A stretch of 46,344 nucleotides of DNA from Bacillota bacterium (GCA_003245625.1 QKCT01000010.1:1-46344); one strand, 5' to 3'. Counted from the first letter of the stretch, positions 15,511-25,034 are shown. Notes: generated by a model from the letters alone, not told the origin. A program made the numbers and translations.

Positions 15511-15963
15511 ATGATGGCGAAAACGGAATATGACTATTTAATCAATAAATATCATCATCGATTTCTAGACGAGCGCTTCAAAGAATTGGAAATCACACGT
15601 GCGGAAGCACCATATCTACACAAAATTTCCAAAGCCGGAAAGATGAAGATGAACGATTTGATCTCAGAATTGCCATTCCATAAATCACATACGACGCGCG
15701 CAATCAATCAACTGGAAAAAGATGGGTATATCATCAAAGAAACCAATCCAGAGGACAAGCGTGGTTATTTGTTGTCCGTTACCTCTAAGGGGTTGGAACT
15801 GAAAGACAAAGTACATAAAATTTTTACTGATTGGGACGAATTGATCGACACCGTTATTACGGATGAAGATCGGGTCGTCTTATACAACCTAACCAAGAAA
15901 ATGTATCATTTATTAAGAGAGTATTATGGCGAGGAGGATATTGTAAATGAGACTAATGTTTAG
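15511..15963 (+). CDS. MarR-family transcriptional regulator
   Basis: A 150-residue winged-helix repressor. KMKMNDLISELPFHKSHTTRAINQLEKDGYI is the helix-turn-helix with its recognition helix, followed by the wing NPEDKRGYLLSVTSKG with the D-K-R motif typical of MarR. AAGGAG precedes two adjacent ATGs (15511 and 15514). The next gene starts inside its 3' end (17-nt overlap), so it is co-transcribed with the two exporter genes. It most likely represses the operon through the palindromes at its promoter and releases on binding a drug or other ligand (inference). Confidence 0.9.
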   Translation: MMAKTEYDYLINKYHHRFLDERFKELEITRAEAPYLHKISKAGKMKMNDLISELPFHKSHTTRAINQLEKDGYIIKETNPEDKRGYLLSVTSKGLELKDKVHKIFTDWDELIDTVITDEDRVVLYNLTKKMYHLLREYYGEEDIVNETNV

Positions 15964-17782
15964 TTATATGAAGCCTTATTGGAAAGGCGTCATAGTCGTA
16001 TTTTTACTGGTAGCCGCAATTTCAATCAGCGGATTGCTACTACCGGATTACATGAGTAAGATCCTAGGGGAAGGAATCAGTGCGGAGTATTCCACACTAG
16101 TTAATGGGGTATGGGTTACATTGCCTAGTGGAGTATCCTGTGATCCGTTATTGGATACTTGCACTGTAAAACAAGTATCTGACTTCAGTATCATTATGAA
16201 GTATTCCGGCATTATGCTTGGTGTAACTTTCTTATCCTCTTTGGCTTCCATCGCTTTGATGAAATTATCCAGCCAAATCGGAACTAAAGTTAGTCGTGAT
16301 TTAAGAAGTTCCTTGTACAAAAAAGTCACTGATTTATCAGTGGCTGAAACTTCCAAATTCGGAACTTCCACTTTAATCACAAGAGCTACCAACGATGTCA
16401 CACAAGTTCAAAACTTTATGATGATGTTATTACGAATGGTCCTCCGAATTCCAATTATGATGATTGGTGGTGTCTTCTTTGCTCTTCGCAAGAGTGCAAG
16501 TTTGACAGGCTCACTAGGGATCGGTGTATTAATCCTATTTATTATGATTGCCATTGTCTTTGTATTTGTGGGACCGTTATTTAAACAATTACAAAAGAAG
16601 ATTGACCGCCTGACTATGGTTACGAGAGAAAGTATTAATGGTGTTCGAGTCATCCGCGCCTTTGGTCAAGGAGAAAGAGAAGTAGAACGTTTCGAAGAAG
16701 CCAATGTTGACTTGAACAATCTACAACTTCGCACAGGACGAATCATGGCTATCTTAAATCCTTCCGTCAACTTGATTTTCAATGTTGTTATGGTAGGAAT
16801 CTTGTATTCAGCGTATAGTTTGGTATTTGAAACTTCAATCATTGATTATCAAGGAATTGCCAATGTTTCCGCAATTTTCCAATATGCAATGCAAATCATG
16901 TTTAGTGTCTTGATGTTAACGATGACGTTCATTATGTATCCAAGAGCACAAGTTACTGCAAATCGTATCAAAGAAGTTCTATCTACCGAATCATCGATTC
17001 ATGATGATGGAAGTGTAGAATACAATGATTTCGATTTCAAAGGTGAAGTTGTCTTTGATGATGTGTCTTTCCGCTTTCCAGAAGCAGACACCAATATTTT
17101 ATGTAACATTTCTTTAGAGGCGAGACCGGGTGAAACAGTTGCCATTATTGGATCCACTGGATCTGGTAAATCGACGATCATAAATTTGATTCCAAGACTG
17201 TTCGATATCTCCGCAGGTTCCCTAACGATTGATGGTGTTCCTGTTAAAGATATCAAACTTAGCAAACTTCGCTCGCTCATCGGTTTTGTTCCTCAAAAAG
17301 CATTGTTGTTTTCTGGGACGATTCGCGATAATATCGCTTTTGGGAAAGAAGATGCATCTGACGAAGAAATCGCTGAGGCAGCAAGAATTGCCCAAGCAAG
17401 TGATTTTATCGAATCAACAGAGGGGCAATATGATGCCGTTGTTGAACAAGGCGGAGTAAACTTCTCCGGAGGTCAAAAACAACGAATCTCGATTGCAAGA
17501 AGTATCGTAAGAAAACCGAAAATCTATATCTTTGATGATAGCTTTAGCGCATTGGATTTCAAAACGGATTCCAACCTTCGAAAAGCCTTGAAAGAAAGCG
17601 TCAAAGACGCCACTGTCTTTATCGTCGCACAACGAATCGGAACGATTATGGATGCGGATAGAATCATCGTTCTTCAAGAAGGTAAAATCGTTGGTTCTGG
17701 AAAACATAAAGATCTGTTGCAAAATTGCGACGTCTATCGCGAAATTGCATTATCACAGATGGATGAGGAGGAATTAGCATGA
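15947..17782 (+). CDS. Heterodimeric multidrug ABC exporter, subunit with degenerate ATP site
   Basis: This 611-residue half-transporter has an N-terminal six-helix membrane domain and a C-terminal nucleotide-binding domain. Walker A GSTGSGKST and signature FSGGQKQR are intact, but Walker B reads IYIFDDSFSALD, with Asp in place of the catalytic Glu, and the H-loop reads VAQRIGTI, with Gln in place of His. These changes are known from the non-catalytic partner of heterodimeric exporters such as TM287/288, BmrCD and LmrCD. The first outer loop is long and contains CDPLLDTC (Cys65, Cys72), a possible disulfide. It follows marR and overlaps the second subunit gene by 4 nt. Confidence 0.93.
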   Translation: MRLMFSYMKPYWKGVIVVFLLVAAISISGLLLPDYMSKILGEGISAEYSTLVNGVWVTLPSGVSCDPLLDTCTVKQVSDFSIIMKYSGIMLGVTFLSSLASIALMKLSSQIGTKVSRDLRSSLYKKVTDLSVAETSKFGTSTLITRATNDVTQVQNFMMMLLRMVLRIPIMMIGGVFFALRKSASLTGSLGIGVLILFIMIAIVFVFVGPLFKQLQKKIDRLTMVTRESINGVRVIRAFGQGEREVERFEEANVDLNNLQLRTGRIMAILNPSVNLIFNVVMVGILYSAYSLVFETSIIDYQGIANVSAIFQYAMQIMFSVLMLTMTFIMYPRAQVTANRIKEVLSTESSIHDDGSVEYNDFDFKGEVVFDDVSFRFPEADTNILCNISLEARPGETVAIIGSTGSGKSTIINLIPRLFDISAGSLTIDGVPVKDIKLSKLRSLIGFVPQKALLFSGTIRDNIAFGKEDASDEEIAEAARIAQASDFIESTEGQYDAVVEQGGVNFSGGQKQRISIARSIVRKPKIYIFDDSFSALDFKTDSNLRKALKESVKDATVFIVAQRIGTIMDADRIIVLQEGKIVGSGKHKDLLQNCDVYREIALSQMDEEELA

Positions 17783-19683
17783 GTGAAGACAAAAAAGTAA
17801 ATCAAGAACAACAGAATCATTCCTCTCAATCCCAATCTCCTCAAAGAAGAAGAGGACGTGGTCCTGGTGGTGGAGGTCCTGGCTGGTCTTTAAGTACACC
17901 ACAAGAAAAAGCAAAAGACTTTAAAGGTACTGTATCCAGATTACTAGGATATATATCCGATTTCAAACTACAAATGATTATTATTTCAATTTTTATTACT
18001 ATGGTTGTGGCTGTCGCGGTTATCGCGCCAAACTACACCAGATATATCATGAATGATATGCAAGACGTCATCACAGGAACCATGGCATTTGATGATGCAA
18101 AAGCAGAGATACTGAAATTCTTCCTAATCATATTATGTTTATATGGTGTTCGATATGTTACTGAGATTATTGCTTCTGTAATGGGAAATAAAGTTTCCGT
18201 TACTCTTGGACGGAAATTCCGTAGAACAATGCGTGATAAATTAGAGAAATTACCAATCAAGTATTTTGACTCTGAACAAACTGGAAATATCTTATCCATG
18301 TTCCAAAATGATGTGGATGTTGTCACAAACTCGATTCAACAGAGTTTAATCAACTTAATTTCCTCCATGTTTTTAATTGTTGGAGTATTGGTCATGATGT
18401 TTATCATTTCTTGGAAGTTAACGTTAATAGCGATATTGATTTTACCGTTATACATCCTATTCACAAAATATATCGCGAAGAAATCCCAATCTAAATTTAT
18501 TAAGCAACAACGGTTCTTAGGAGACTTAAACGGAAACATCGAGGAAGTATTTAGCGGTAGCACTGTCGTCAAATTATTTGGCAAAGAAGAAGCTTCCTAT
18601 GAAGAGTTCGAAAAAATCAATCAAGACCTTACCGATGTTGCACAAGATGCACAATTCTTATCTGGTTTGATTCGTCCTTTGATGGAATTTATATCCAATA
18701 TCGGATATGTCGCAGTTGTATTTGTTGGCGGGATTTTAGCTGGTGCAGCTGTTCCATTGTTGATTGGAGATATTACAGTATTTATTCAATATCAACGTTC
18801 TTTTGTGAACCCGATTTTGAATATTGCGGGTATCATAAATCAACTTCAATCCACAGTAGCTGGAGCCGAGCGCATATTCGAATTGTTAGATCAAGTCGAA
18901 GAAATTCCAGAACAAGACCTAATCGATTTTCCGGAAGAAACATTCAGTGGACATGTCGAGTTTAAAGATATTAATTTCTCTTATACAGAGGATCAACACT
19001 TAATTGAAAACCTGAATCTTGAAGTATATCCAGGAAAACAAATCGCTATTGTCGGACCAACAGGAGCCGGTAAGACTACTCTTGTAAATCTATTGATGCG
19101 TTTTTATGAAGTCAATGCCGGTAATATTTTGATTGATGGTATCAGTTCTACCGATGTCAAGCGGACAAACCTAAGAAAATTATTTGGTATGGTATTGCAA
19201 GATACTTGGTTATTTGCAGGAACAATCAAGGAAAATGTTAAATATGGAAATCAGAACGCAACCGATGAAGAAGTCATTACAGCATGTAAACAAGCCCATG
19301 TTCATCATTTTATCGAAACATTACCGGATGGATATGATACGGTGCTAAAAGAAGACGCAGCGAATATCTCTCAAGGGCAAAAACAGTTACTTACGATCGC
19401 AAGAGCAATTCTCTGTGATCCAAAAATATTGATTTTGGATGAGGCGACTAGTTCCGTTGATACGCGTACAGAAAGTTATATTCAAAATGCGATGGATTAC
19501 ATGATGGAAGGCAAAACAAGTTTTGTCATCGCTCATCGTTTATCGACGATCAAGAATGCAAATTTGATCTTGGTTATGAATGACGGAGCAATCGTCGAAC
19601 AAGGAAATCACAAGGAATTGTTAGAGAAAAAGGGAGTCTATGCTGACCTCTATAACTCTCAGTTCTTAAATCAACCAACATAA
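17779..19683 (+). CDS. Heterodimeric multidrug ABC exporter, catalytic subunit
   Basis: The 634-residue partner carries the consensus catalytic residues: Walker A GPTGAGKTT, Walker B LILDEATSSVD with the Glu, and H-loop IAHRLST. Its own signature is altered (ISQGQKQL rather than LSGGQ), which places that degenerate signature opposite the partner's weak Walker B. Each dimer therefore has one active and one degenerate ATP site. The first 45 residues are a disordered Gln/Ser then Arg/Gly-rich tail (RRRGRGPGGGGPG) before the membrane domain, as in several LmrD/YheH-type subunits. GAGGAGG precedes the ATG, and a terminator follows. Confidence 0.93.
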   Translation: MSEDKKVNQEQQNHSSQSQSPQRRRGRGPGGGGPGWSLSTPQEKAKDFKGTVSRLLGYISDFKLQMIIISIFITMVVAVAVIAPNYTRYIMNDMQDVITGTMAFDDAKAEILKFFLIILCLYGVRYVTEIIASVMGNKVSVTLGRKFRRTMRDKLEKLPIKYFDSEQTGNILSMFQNDVDVVTNSIQQSLINLISSMFLIVGVLVMMFIISWKLTLIAILILPLYILFTKYIAKKSQSKFIKQQRFLGDLNGNIEEVFSGSTVVKLFGKEEASYEEFEKINQDLTDVAQDAQFLSGLIRPLMEFISNIGYVAVVFVGGILAGAAVPLLIGDITVFIQYQRSFVNPILNIAGIINQLQSTVAGAERIFELLDQVEEIPEQDLIDFPEETFSGHVEFKDINFSYTEDQHLIENLNLEVYPGKQIAIVGPTGAGKTTLVNLLMRFYEVNAGNILIDGISSTDVKRTNLRKLFGMVLQDTWLFAGTIKENVKYGNQNATDEEVITACKQAHVHHFIETLPDGYDTVLKEDAANISQGQKQLLTIARAILCDPKILILDEATSSVDTRTESYIQNAMDYMMEGKTSFVIAHRLSTIKNANLILVMNDGAIVEQGNHKELLEKKGVYADLYNSQFLNQPT

Positions 19684-19706
19684 AAAGAGGATTTTTCCTC
19701 TTTTTT
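19682..19706 (+). terminator. Terminator of the marR-ABC operon
   Basis: AAAAAGAGGA (19682-19691) pairs with TCCTCTTTTT (19696-19705) around TTTT; it overlaps the stop codon of the exporter gene. Confidence 0.85.
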
Positions 19707-19707
19707 C

Positions 19708-19736
19708 TTTTCATGCTCTTTTAAAACAGGTATAAT
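19708..19736 (+). promoter_or_regulatory. Putative promoter of the rimO operon
   Basis: A perfect TATAAT (19731-19736) is preceded at 17 bp by a weak -35 (TTTCAT). Transcription would start near 19743, which rules out an in-frame TTG at 19742 as the start of rimO. Confidence 0.5.
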
Positions 19737-19759
19737 ATTACTTGAAAGTCGAGGTACAT

Positions 19760-21067
19760 ATGAAAATAGGCTTTATCAGTCTAGGTTGCGCAAAAAACCT
19801 AGTCGATTCAGAAATGATCTTAAAATTATTGACAGACGCAGGATGCATCATTGTGAATGATCCCGAAGATGCGGATGCTATATTTATTAATACATGCGGT
19901 TTTATTGAATCCGCAAAACAAGAAGCAATTGAAACAATCGAAGAAATGCACACTTATGGGAAAAAGTTAATTGTAACTGGGTGTTATGCACAACGTTACA
20001 AAGAATTGATGCTTCAAGAAATGCCATTTATTGATCGCATCATTACCCTTGCTGAATATCCTAAAATCCACTTGATTTTAGCAGATTTATTCCAAAATAA
20101 TTCCTTAAAGTTTGGCCCTTTAAAATATGAAAATCGATTATTGACAGGATCTATCTTTAGCCCTTATGTGAAAATCAGCGAAGGGTGTAACAACAACTGC
20201 ACCTATTGCGCTATTCCTCTGATTCGCGGAAAGTTTCGTTCACGTTCATTTGATTCGATTATCGAGGAGTGTAAATCACTGGTAGAGAATGGAGCGGTAG
20301 AATTGAATTTGATTTCCCAAGATACTACCAGATATGGTTCGGATCTTACCGATGACAACCGATCACTCTTGCCAAAATTATTACGAGAGATTACAACGAT
20401 TTCGAATTTGAAAATGTTACGTATTCTATACTTATATCCAGATGAAATCACCGATGAATTGATTCAAGAAATCAAATCCAATAGGAAAATAGCTCCCTAT
20501 TTTGATATCCCAATCCAACACATTTCTTCTAACGTGTTGCGTCGAATGAATCGAAGAGGAGATCAACAGTTCTTGATGAATCTCCTGAGTAAGATTCGCA
20601 GCGAGATACCAGAAGCTATCATACGATCGACTTATATCGTTGGTTTTCCAGGCGAAACAGAAGAAGATTTCGAAGAACTTTATCAATTCACAAAAGAATT
20701 TGAATTCGACCGTTTAGGAGTTTTCGCTTATTCACCGGAAGAAGATACAGCTTCCTATGGTTTTCCAAATCAAATTAAAGAAGAAGTGAAGCAGGATCGT
20801 TTGGATCGAATTATGAAACTGCAGCAGTCCATATCGAGAAAACGAAATCGCATGCAAAAAGGAACAATCCATCAAACTATCGTGGAAGCATATGACCCAG
20901 AAAGCAATTTCTATTATGGGAGAAGTTATGCTTTCGCACCAGATGATATTGATGGCATGATCGTTTTCCAATCTCAAAATCCATTATCCATTGGCGACTT
21001 CGTCGATGTTAAAATTAACACTGCGTTCCAGTATGACTTGATTGGCGACGCAATCGAAAGGCGGTAA
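19760..21067 (+). CDS. rimO: Ribosomal protein S12 methylthiotransferase RimO
   Basis: A radical SAM enzyme that adds a methylthio group to the conserved Asp of ribosomal protein S12. The RimO-specific start is FISLGCAKNLVDSEM, with cluster cysteines also in INTCGFI and VTGCYAQR. The radical SAM triad is CNNNCTYC in SEGCNNNCTYCAIPLIRGKFRSR, and a TRAM domain forms the last 60 residues or so. The SLGCAKNLVDSE motif separates it from MiaB. The ATG at 19760 follows GAGGT; 435 residues. It heads a run with the DUF368, M20 and amidohydrolase genes. Confidence 0.95.
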   Translation: MKIGFISLGCAKNLVDSEMILKLLTDAGCIIVNDPEDADAIFINTCGFIESAKQEAIETIEEMHTYGKKLIVTGCYAQRYKELMLQEMPFIDRIITLAEYPKIHLILADLFQNNSLKFGPLKYENRLLTGSIFSPYVKISEGCNNNCTYCAIPLIRGKFRSRSFDSIIEECKSLVENGAVELNLISQDTTRYGSDLTDDNRSLLPKLLREITTISNLKMLRILYLYPDEITDELIQEIKSNRKIAPYFDIPIQHISSNVLRRMNRRGDQQFLMNLLSKIRSEIPEAIIRSTYIVGFPGETEEDFEELYQFTKEFEFDRLGVFAYSPEEDTASYGFPNQIKEEVKQDRLDRIMKLQQSISRKRNRMQKGTIHQTIVEAYDPESNFYYGRSYAFAPDDIDGMIVFQSQNPLSIGDFVDVKINTAFQYDLIGDAIERR

Positions 21068-21071
21068 CGAA

Positions 21072-22013
21072 ATGAAAACATTGAAAGAGATGATGATATT
21101 AATTGCCAAAGGTTTTATTATCGGTATCGCTTTTGTGATTCCAGGAGTCAGTGGTGGTACTCTAGCCATTTATCTTGGAGTGTACAAGAAGTTGTTGCAT
21201 TCGATTGGAAACATCTTTAAAGAATTCAAAGAAAGTATCTTGTTCTTAGCACCTCTTTTCTTTGGAGTAGCGATTTCCATCGTTGCGTTAGCGAAACTGT
21301 TTGGTATATTACTCGAATGGAATTCCTTCATAGTGATTGGCTTCTTTATTGGTTTGATCTTAGGTGGTGTGAAACAGATTTACGTCGAAACAAAGGGAGA
21401 AAAACTCAATGTTGCAAGTATACTCTCTTTCGTTTTTTCTTTTGCCTTAATTATTGTTCTCATCATTTTTGGAAAGGTTCGCGCAACTGCTGGTGTCGAA
21501 ACAATTGATATTTCATTCGGTAATATCATCCTTGTTTTCTTCTTAGGTTTAATCGCATCAGCGACAATGATTGTTCCTGGAATATCGGGTTCTGCACTCC
21601 TTATCGTTTTAGGCTTTTATACCGCAATTGTTTCTAATGTTGTTGGTAATTTACTAGATTTCAGTAATCTTGCTTATAATCTAGAAATATTAATCCCGTT
21701 TTTACTCGGTGCAGCCGCAGGAATTATCATAGTTAGTCGCCTTATCGAATATGTCTTGAAACACTTCAAGGTACAGACCTACTACGCAATTCTTGGTTTC
21801 ATCATTGCGAGTATGATTGCGATGTTCTATGAAATACGCGATCCTGCAACAGGCGTAGATTTTACAGCTCAGACGCCTATTTATCAGGATGTATTTGGAT
21901 ATATTGGTGCGAATTTATGGGTGTTCTTTGTTGGTATCCTAGCGCTAATCCTTGGCTTCTTTGCCAGCAAACAACTATCAAAGATTGAATCCAGAGAGGA
22001 AGAAACAGAATGA
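21072..22013 (+). CDS. DUF368 membrane protein (PopT-like undecaprenyl-phosphate translocase)
   Basis: A polytopic membrane protein of about 313 residues with eight or more predicted helices. The family signature is seen twice as inverted-repeat-like blocks: GIAFVIPGVSGGTLAIYLG near residue 17 and SATMIVPGISGSALLIVLG near residue 167. DUF368 proteins were recently assigned as PopT-type translocases that return undecaprenyl phosphate to the inner leaflet. The ATG at 21072 follows AAGGCGG, 4 nt after the rimO stop; an ATG at 21042 lies inside rimO and is less likely. It overlaps the M20 gene by 4 nt. Confidence 0.88.
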   Translation: MKTLKEMMILIAKGFIIGIAFVIPGVSGGTLAIYLGVYKKLLHSIGNIFKEFKESILFLAPLFFGVAISIVALAKLFGILLEWNSFIVIGFFIGLILGGVKQIYVETKGEKLNVASILSFVFSFALIIVLIIFGKVRATAGVETIDISFGNIILVFFLGLIASATMIVPGISGSALLIVLGFYTAIVSNVVGNLLDFSNLAYNLEILIPFLLGAAAGIIIVSRLIEYVLKHFKVQTYYAILGFIIASMIAMFYEIRDPATGVDFTAQTPIYQDVFGYIGANLWVFFVGILALILGFFASKQLSKIESREEETE

Positions 22014-23170
22014 GCGATTGGAAAAATATAGAATCTTATATTCTAGAAAACAGAAGATATTTGCATCAACATCCAGAACTTGGGTTTTATTGTACCAATA
22101 CCCATGATTATATTATTAAGCAGTTGAAACTATTAAAGATACCGTATCATCCGCATGTTGGGAAAAACTCCGTTATTGGAGTGATTAAAAACGGTAGTGG
22201 TCCTACCATTGGGCTGCGCGCTGATTTTGATGCTTTACCAATCCAAGAAGAAACCAACTTGGAGTTTCAATCAGAAAACCCTGGTAAGATGCATGCTTGT
22301 GGGCATGATGCTCATACCGGAATGTTACTTGGAGCAGCAAAATACTTGTCAGAGCATAAAGATGAATGGAAAGGAACAGTAAAGTTGATCTTCCAAGAAG
22401 CGGAAGAAGGTCCAAACCCTGGTGGAGCACTGGGTATTGTTGCGAGTGGATTGGTCGATGATGTCGACACATTCTTCGCACTTCATGTCACTTCCTCCGA
22501 CTTAGCAGGACAATTCTTGATTAGTGAAGGAGAAGCCTTAGCTTCCGCGGATACAATCATCATCAAGTTTATTGGGAAAGGTGCACATGCTGCCTATCCA
22601 CATTTAGGAATTGATCCGATTGTCATGCAAGCGGAATTCATTCATGCGGTACAAGCCATTGTCGCAAGAAAAAAAGATCCGATGGAAAAAGGTGTTATCA
22701 CAATTGCCCAAGTACTTGCTGGGACAACCCATAATATTATCCCCGAAGAAGCATTTCTTCAAGGAACTGTGAGAACCTATAAAGAAGAGATCCGACAACT
22801 CTTTGAAGACGAACTCAAGCAAGCAGCGACAAACATCGCAAAAGCACATGGTGGTAAGGTCGAATTTGAATATATCAGAGAATATGACGCGTTAATTAAC
22901 ACAAAAAGTGAAGCAATCAAATTCCAAGAATCCTCCAAAGAAATTTTTGGAGAAGAGAATATCATAATTTTGGATGTTCCTTCCATGGGTGCAGAAGACT
23001 TTTCTCGCTATGTAAACCATCGAAAAGGAGCCATGGCTTGGCTTGGCGTAGGATATAAAGATCGATATAATTACCCAATTCATCACCCTAAATTTGAAAT
23101 CAACGAAGATGCACTGATCAAAGGATCAATGGCATTGATCAATATCGTAAAGAAGATTGGAGAAGAATAA
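22010..23170 (+). CDS. M20D-family amidohydrolase / peptidase
   Basis: A 386-residue cytosolic metallohydrolase of the aminoacylase / N-acetyl-diaminopimelate deacetylase group. Metal and catalytic residues sit in RADFDALP, MHACGHDAHT, FQEAEEGPNPGGA (double Glu) and a C-terminal HHPKFEI. The lid domain spans roughly residues 180-290. The substrate within M20D (N-acyl amino acid, hippurate, indoleacetyl-amino acid, N-acetyl-DAP) cannot be fixed from motifs. The start overlaps the DUF368 stop as ATGA, and the following amidohydrolase begins on the last base of its stop codon, so it is part of the rimO run. Confidence 0.9.
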   Translation: MSDWKNIESYILENRRYLHQHPELGFYCTNTHDYIIKQLKLLKIPYHPHVGKNSVIGVIKNGSGPTIGLRADFDALPIQEETNLEFQSENPGKMHACGHDAHTGMLLGAAKYLSEHKDEWKGTVKLIFQEAEEGPNPGGALGIVASGLVDDVDTFFALHVTSSDLAGQFLISEGEALASADTIIIKFIGKGAHAAYPHLGIDPIVMQAEFIHAVQAIVARKKDPMEKGVITIAQVLAGTTHNIIPEEAFLQGTVRTYKEEIRQLFEDELKQAATNIAKAHGGKVEFEYIREYDALINTKSEAIKFQESSKEIFGEENIIILDVPSMGAEDFSRYVNHRKGAMAWLGVGYKDRYNYPIHHPKFEINEDALIKGSMALINIVKKIGEE

Positions 23171-24345
23171 TGTATTTAATTAAAAACGCAAACCTCATTA
23201 GTATGGCAGAAATCAATTATGAAGTAAAAGACATTTTGGTTGAAAATGGGAAAATCGCCAAAATTGGTGAAATCAACGCAAAAGATTTTCCAAAAGCAAC
23301 AGTTATTGATGCAGAGAAGAACTTCGTTACACCCGGTGTAGTCGATCCTCATTGTCACATCGGTATCTATGAAGAAGCAATTGGATTCGAAGGCGCAGAC
23401 GGAAATGAAGCGACTTCACCAATTACTCCGGAATTACGTGCTATTGACGCGATCAAACCCCAAGATGTCGCATTCGCTGAAAGTCTAATGCATGGGGTGA
23501 CCACTGTTTGTACAGGACCAGGAAGTGCTAACCTAATCGGGGGTACGTTCTGTGTTATGAAAACCTACGGAAAAACAATGGATGACATGATTGTTGTGAA
23601 GGAATCTAGTATGAAAATGGCGTTAGGCGAAAATCCAAAGCGCGTTTATGGACATCGAACACAATCTCCATCTACTCGCATGGCATCAGCTGCTTTGATT
23701 CGTGAAGCGTTGACAAAGGCGAAAGAGTATAAACTTAGAATCGATGAATATGAAGCGGGAGTAGCCGCAAACAAAGATGTAAAGAAACCGGATTTCAATG
23801 CGAAGATGGATTCTTTAGCAAGAGTCTTTGATGGATTCCCAGTGAAAATCCATGCGCATCAACAAGATGACATCGTTACTGCAATTCGTATCATCGAAGA
23901 ATTTGGATTGAACGCAACTATCGAACATGCAACAGAAGGATATTTGATAGCGGATTATTTAAAAGAACATAACCAAGCCGTGATTATTGGTCCGACATTA
24001 GGATCGAAATCCAAATATGAACTTCGCAATAAATCTTTCATTGCAGGGAAAGTATTGAAAGAAGCTGGAGTTCCATTTGCGATTATGACGGATCACCCTG
24101 TCATTCATCTTGCCAACGCATTGACTCAAGTAGGAATCTTCGTCCGAGAAGGGCTCGATGAATTATCAGCATTCAAAGCGGTAACGATTGAAGCGGCAAA
24201 AATCAACCATGTGGAAAACCGTGTAGGCTCCATTGAAGTAGGGAAAGATGCGGATATCGTAATTTGGGATGGACATCCACTTCACTACATGACAAAGACC
24301 AATGTGGTTTTTGTAAACGGAGAAATTGCATATCAAAAACAATAA
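23170..24345 (+). CDS. Metal-dependent amidohydrolase (imidazolonepropionase/dihydroorotase-like)
   Basis: A 391-residue member of the amidohydrolase superfamily. It has the small beta-sandwich start (LIKNANLISM, then KNFVTPGVVDPHCHIG with the H-x-H metal pair), KIHAHQQDD, ATIEHATEG and IMTDHPV, giving the later His and Asp metal ligands, and the C-terminal return GSIEVGKDADIVIWDGHPL. No conserved carbamylated-Lys motif could be assigned with certainty. Bacterial homologues are usually annotated only as amidohydrolase. Its tight coupling to an M20 deacylase suggests two successive hydrolytic steps on an amide-containing compound (inference). Confidence 0.88.
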   Translation: MYLIKNANLISMAEINYEVKDILVENGKIAKIGEINAKDFPKATVIDAEKNFVTPGVVDPHCHIGIYEEAIGFEGADGNEATSPITPELRAIDAIKPQDVAFAESLMHGVTTVCTGPGSANLIGGTFCVMKTYGKTMDDMIVVKESSMKMALGENPKRVYGHRTQSPSTRMASAALIREALTKAKEYKLRIDEYEAGVAANKDVKKPDFNAKMDSLARVFDGFPVKIHAHQQDDIVTAIRIIEEFGLNATIEHATEGYLIADYLKEHNQAVIIGPTLGSKSKYELRNKSFIAGKVLKEAGVPFAIMTDHPVIHLANALTQVGIFVREGLDELSAFKAVTIEAAKINHVENRVGSIEVGKDADIVIWDGHPLHYMTKTNVVFVNGEIAYQKQ

Positions 24346-24370
24346 GACGCAGAGATTGCGTCTTTTTTTT
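24345..24370 (+). terminator. Terminator of the rimO-amidohydrolase run
   Basis: AGACGCA (24345-24351) pairs with TGCGTCT (24357-24363) around GAGAT, followed by eight T. Confidence 0.85.
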
Positions 24371-24396
24371 AAAAAAAAGAAGCCAATTTCGGCTTC
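24370..24396 (-). terminator. Terminator of ppa
   Basis: On the minus strand GAAGCC and GGCTTC (24396-24391 and 24384-24379) form a stem with a 6-nt loop, then a run of eight T. It touches the ppa stop codon. Confidence 0.8.
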
Positions 24397-24899
24397 TACA
24401 TTTTACTCTTTAATTGCTCTGTGTAACTTCTGCGGCATGCTTCAATCAATTCGATTGCTTTTGCCTTTGAATAATAATCTAATACTTCCACATGATGACC
24501 TGGTTCCAATATCTTGTAATTGCTGAAGAATAATTTGATTTCTTTCAGTTGTAATTCTTTGATATCACCAATATCATTTAAATCATCAAAACGAGGATCT
24601 GCATCGACCACGGCAATGATCTTTTGATCGTGCTCGCCTGAATCAATCATGTCCAGATATCCAATGACTCTGGCATCGACAATACACCCAGGAAATGTCT
24701 TGGTTGTCGCAAGAACCAGAATATCCAGTGGATCGTTGTCTTCGGCTAAAGTTTTGTCGATGAATCCATACTCTGCGGGATAAGTCATCTTGGAATACAA
24801 AACTCGGTTTAATTTAATTCGGTTTTTTGCTTTGTCTACTTCATACTTGTTCATCGTCCCCATTGGAATTTCGATGATTGCCTCTACAATTTGTTTCAT
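24396..24899 (-). CDS. ppa: Inorganic pyrophosphatase, family I
   Basis: Hydrolyses pyrophosphate to phosphate, pulling biosynthetic reactions forward. The 167-residue protein has EIPMGTMNKYEVDKAKNRI, RVLYSKMTYPAEYGFI, EDNDPLDILVL (the metal-binding Asp cluster) and AVVDADPRF, all in the family order. The soluble type I fold is expected; family II (DHH) motifs are absent. AGGAAGG precedes the ATG. It stands alone between its promoter and terminator. Confidence 0.95.
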   Translation of the reverse strand: MKQIVEAIIEIPMGTMNKYEVDKAKNRIKLNRVLYSKMTYPAEYGFIDKTLAEDNDPLDILVLATTKTFPGCIVDARVIGYLDMIDSGEHDQKIIAVVDADPRFDDLNDIGDIKELQLKEIKLFFSNYKILEPGHHVEVLDYYSKAKAIELIEACRRSYTEQLKSKM

Positions 24900-24921
24900 T
24901 CTATCACGTTCCTTCCTGTAA

Positions 24922-24950
24922 ATTATATACTAGGAACCGCCAATTTGCAA
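24922..24950 (-). promoter_or_regulatory. ppa promoter
   Basis: On the minus strand TTGCAA (24950-24945) and TATAAT (24927-24922) with a 17-bp spacer. Confidence 0.8.
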
Positions 24951-25034
24951 CTTTTTCGTGGCTTTTTTCTGTTTTTTTCATAGAAAATGTTTCACTGTTG
25001 AATTTTTGTGGTAAAATAATTTAGAGGTGTTAGA

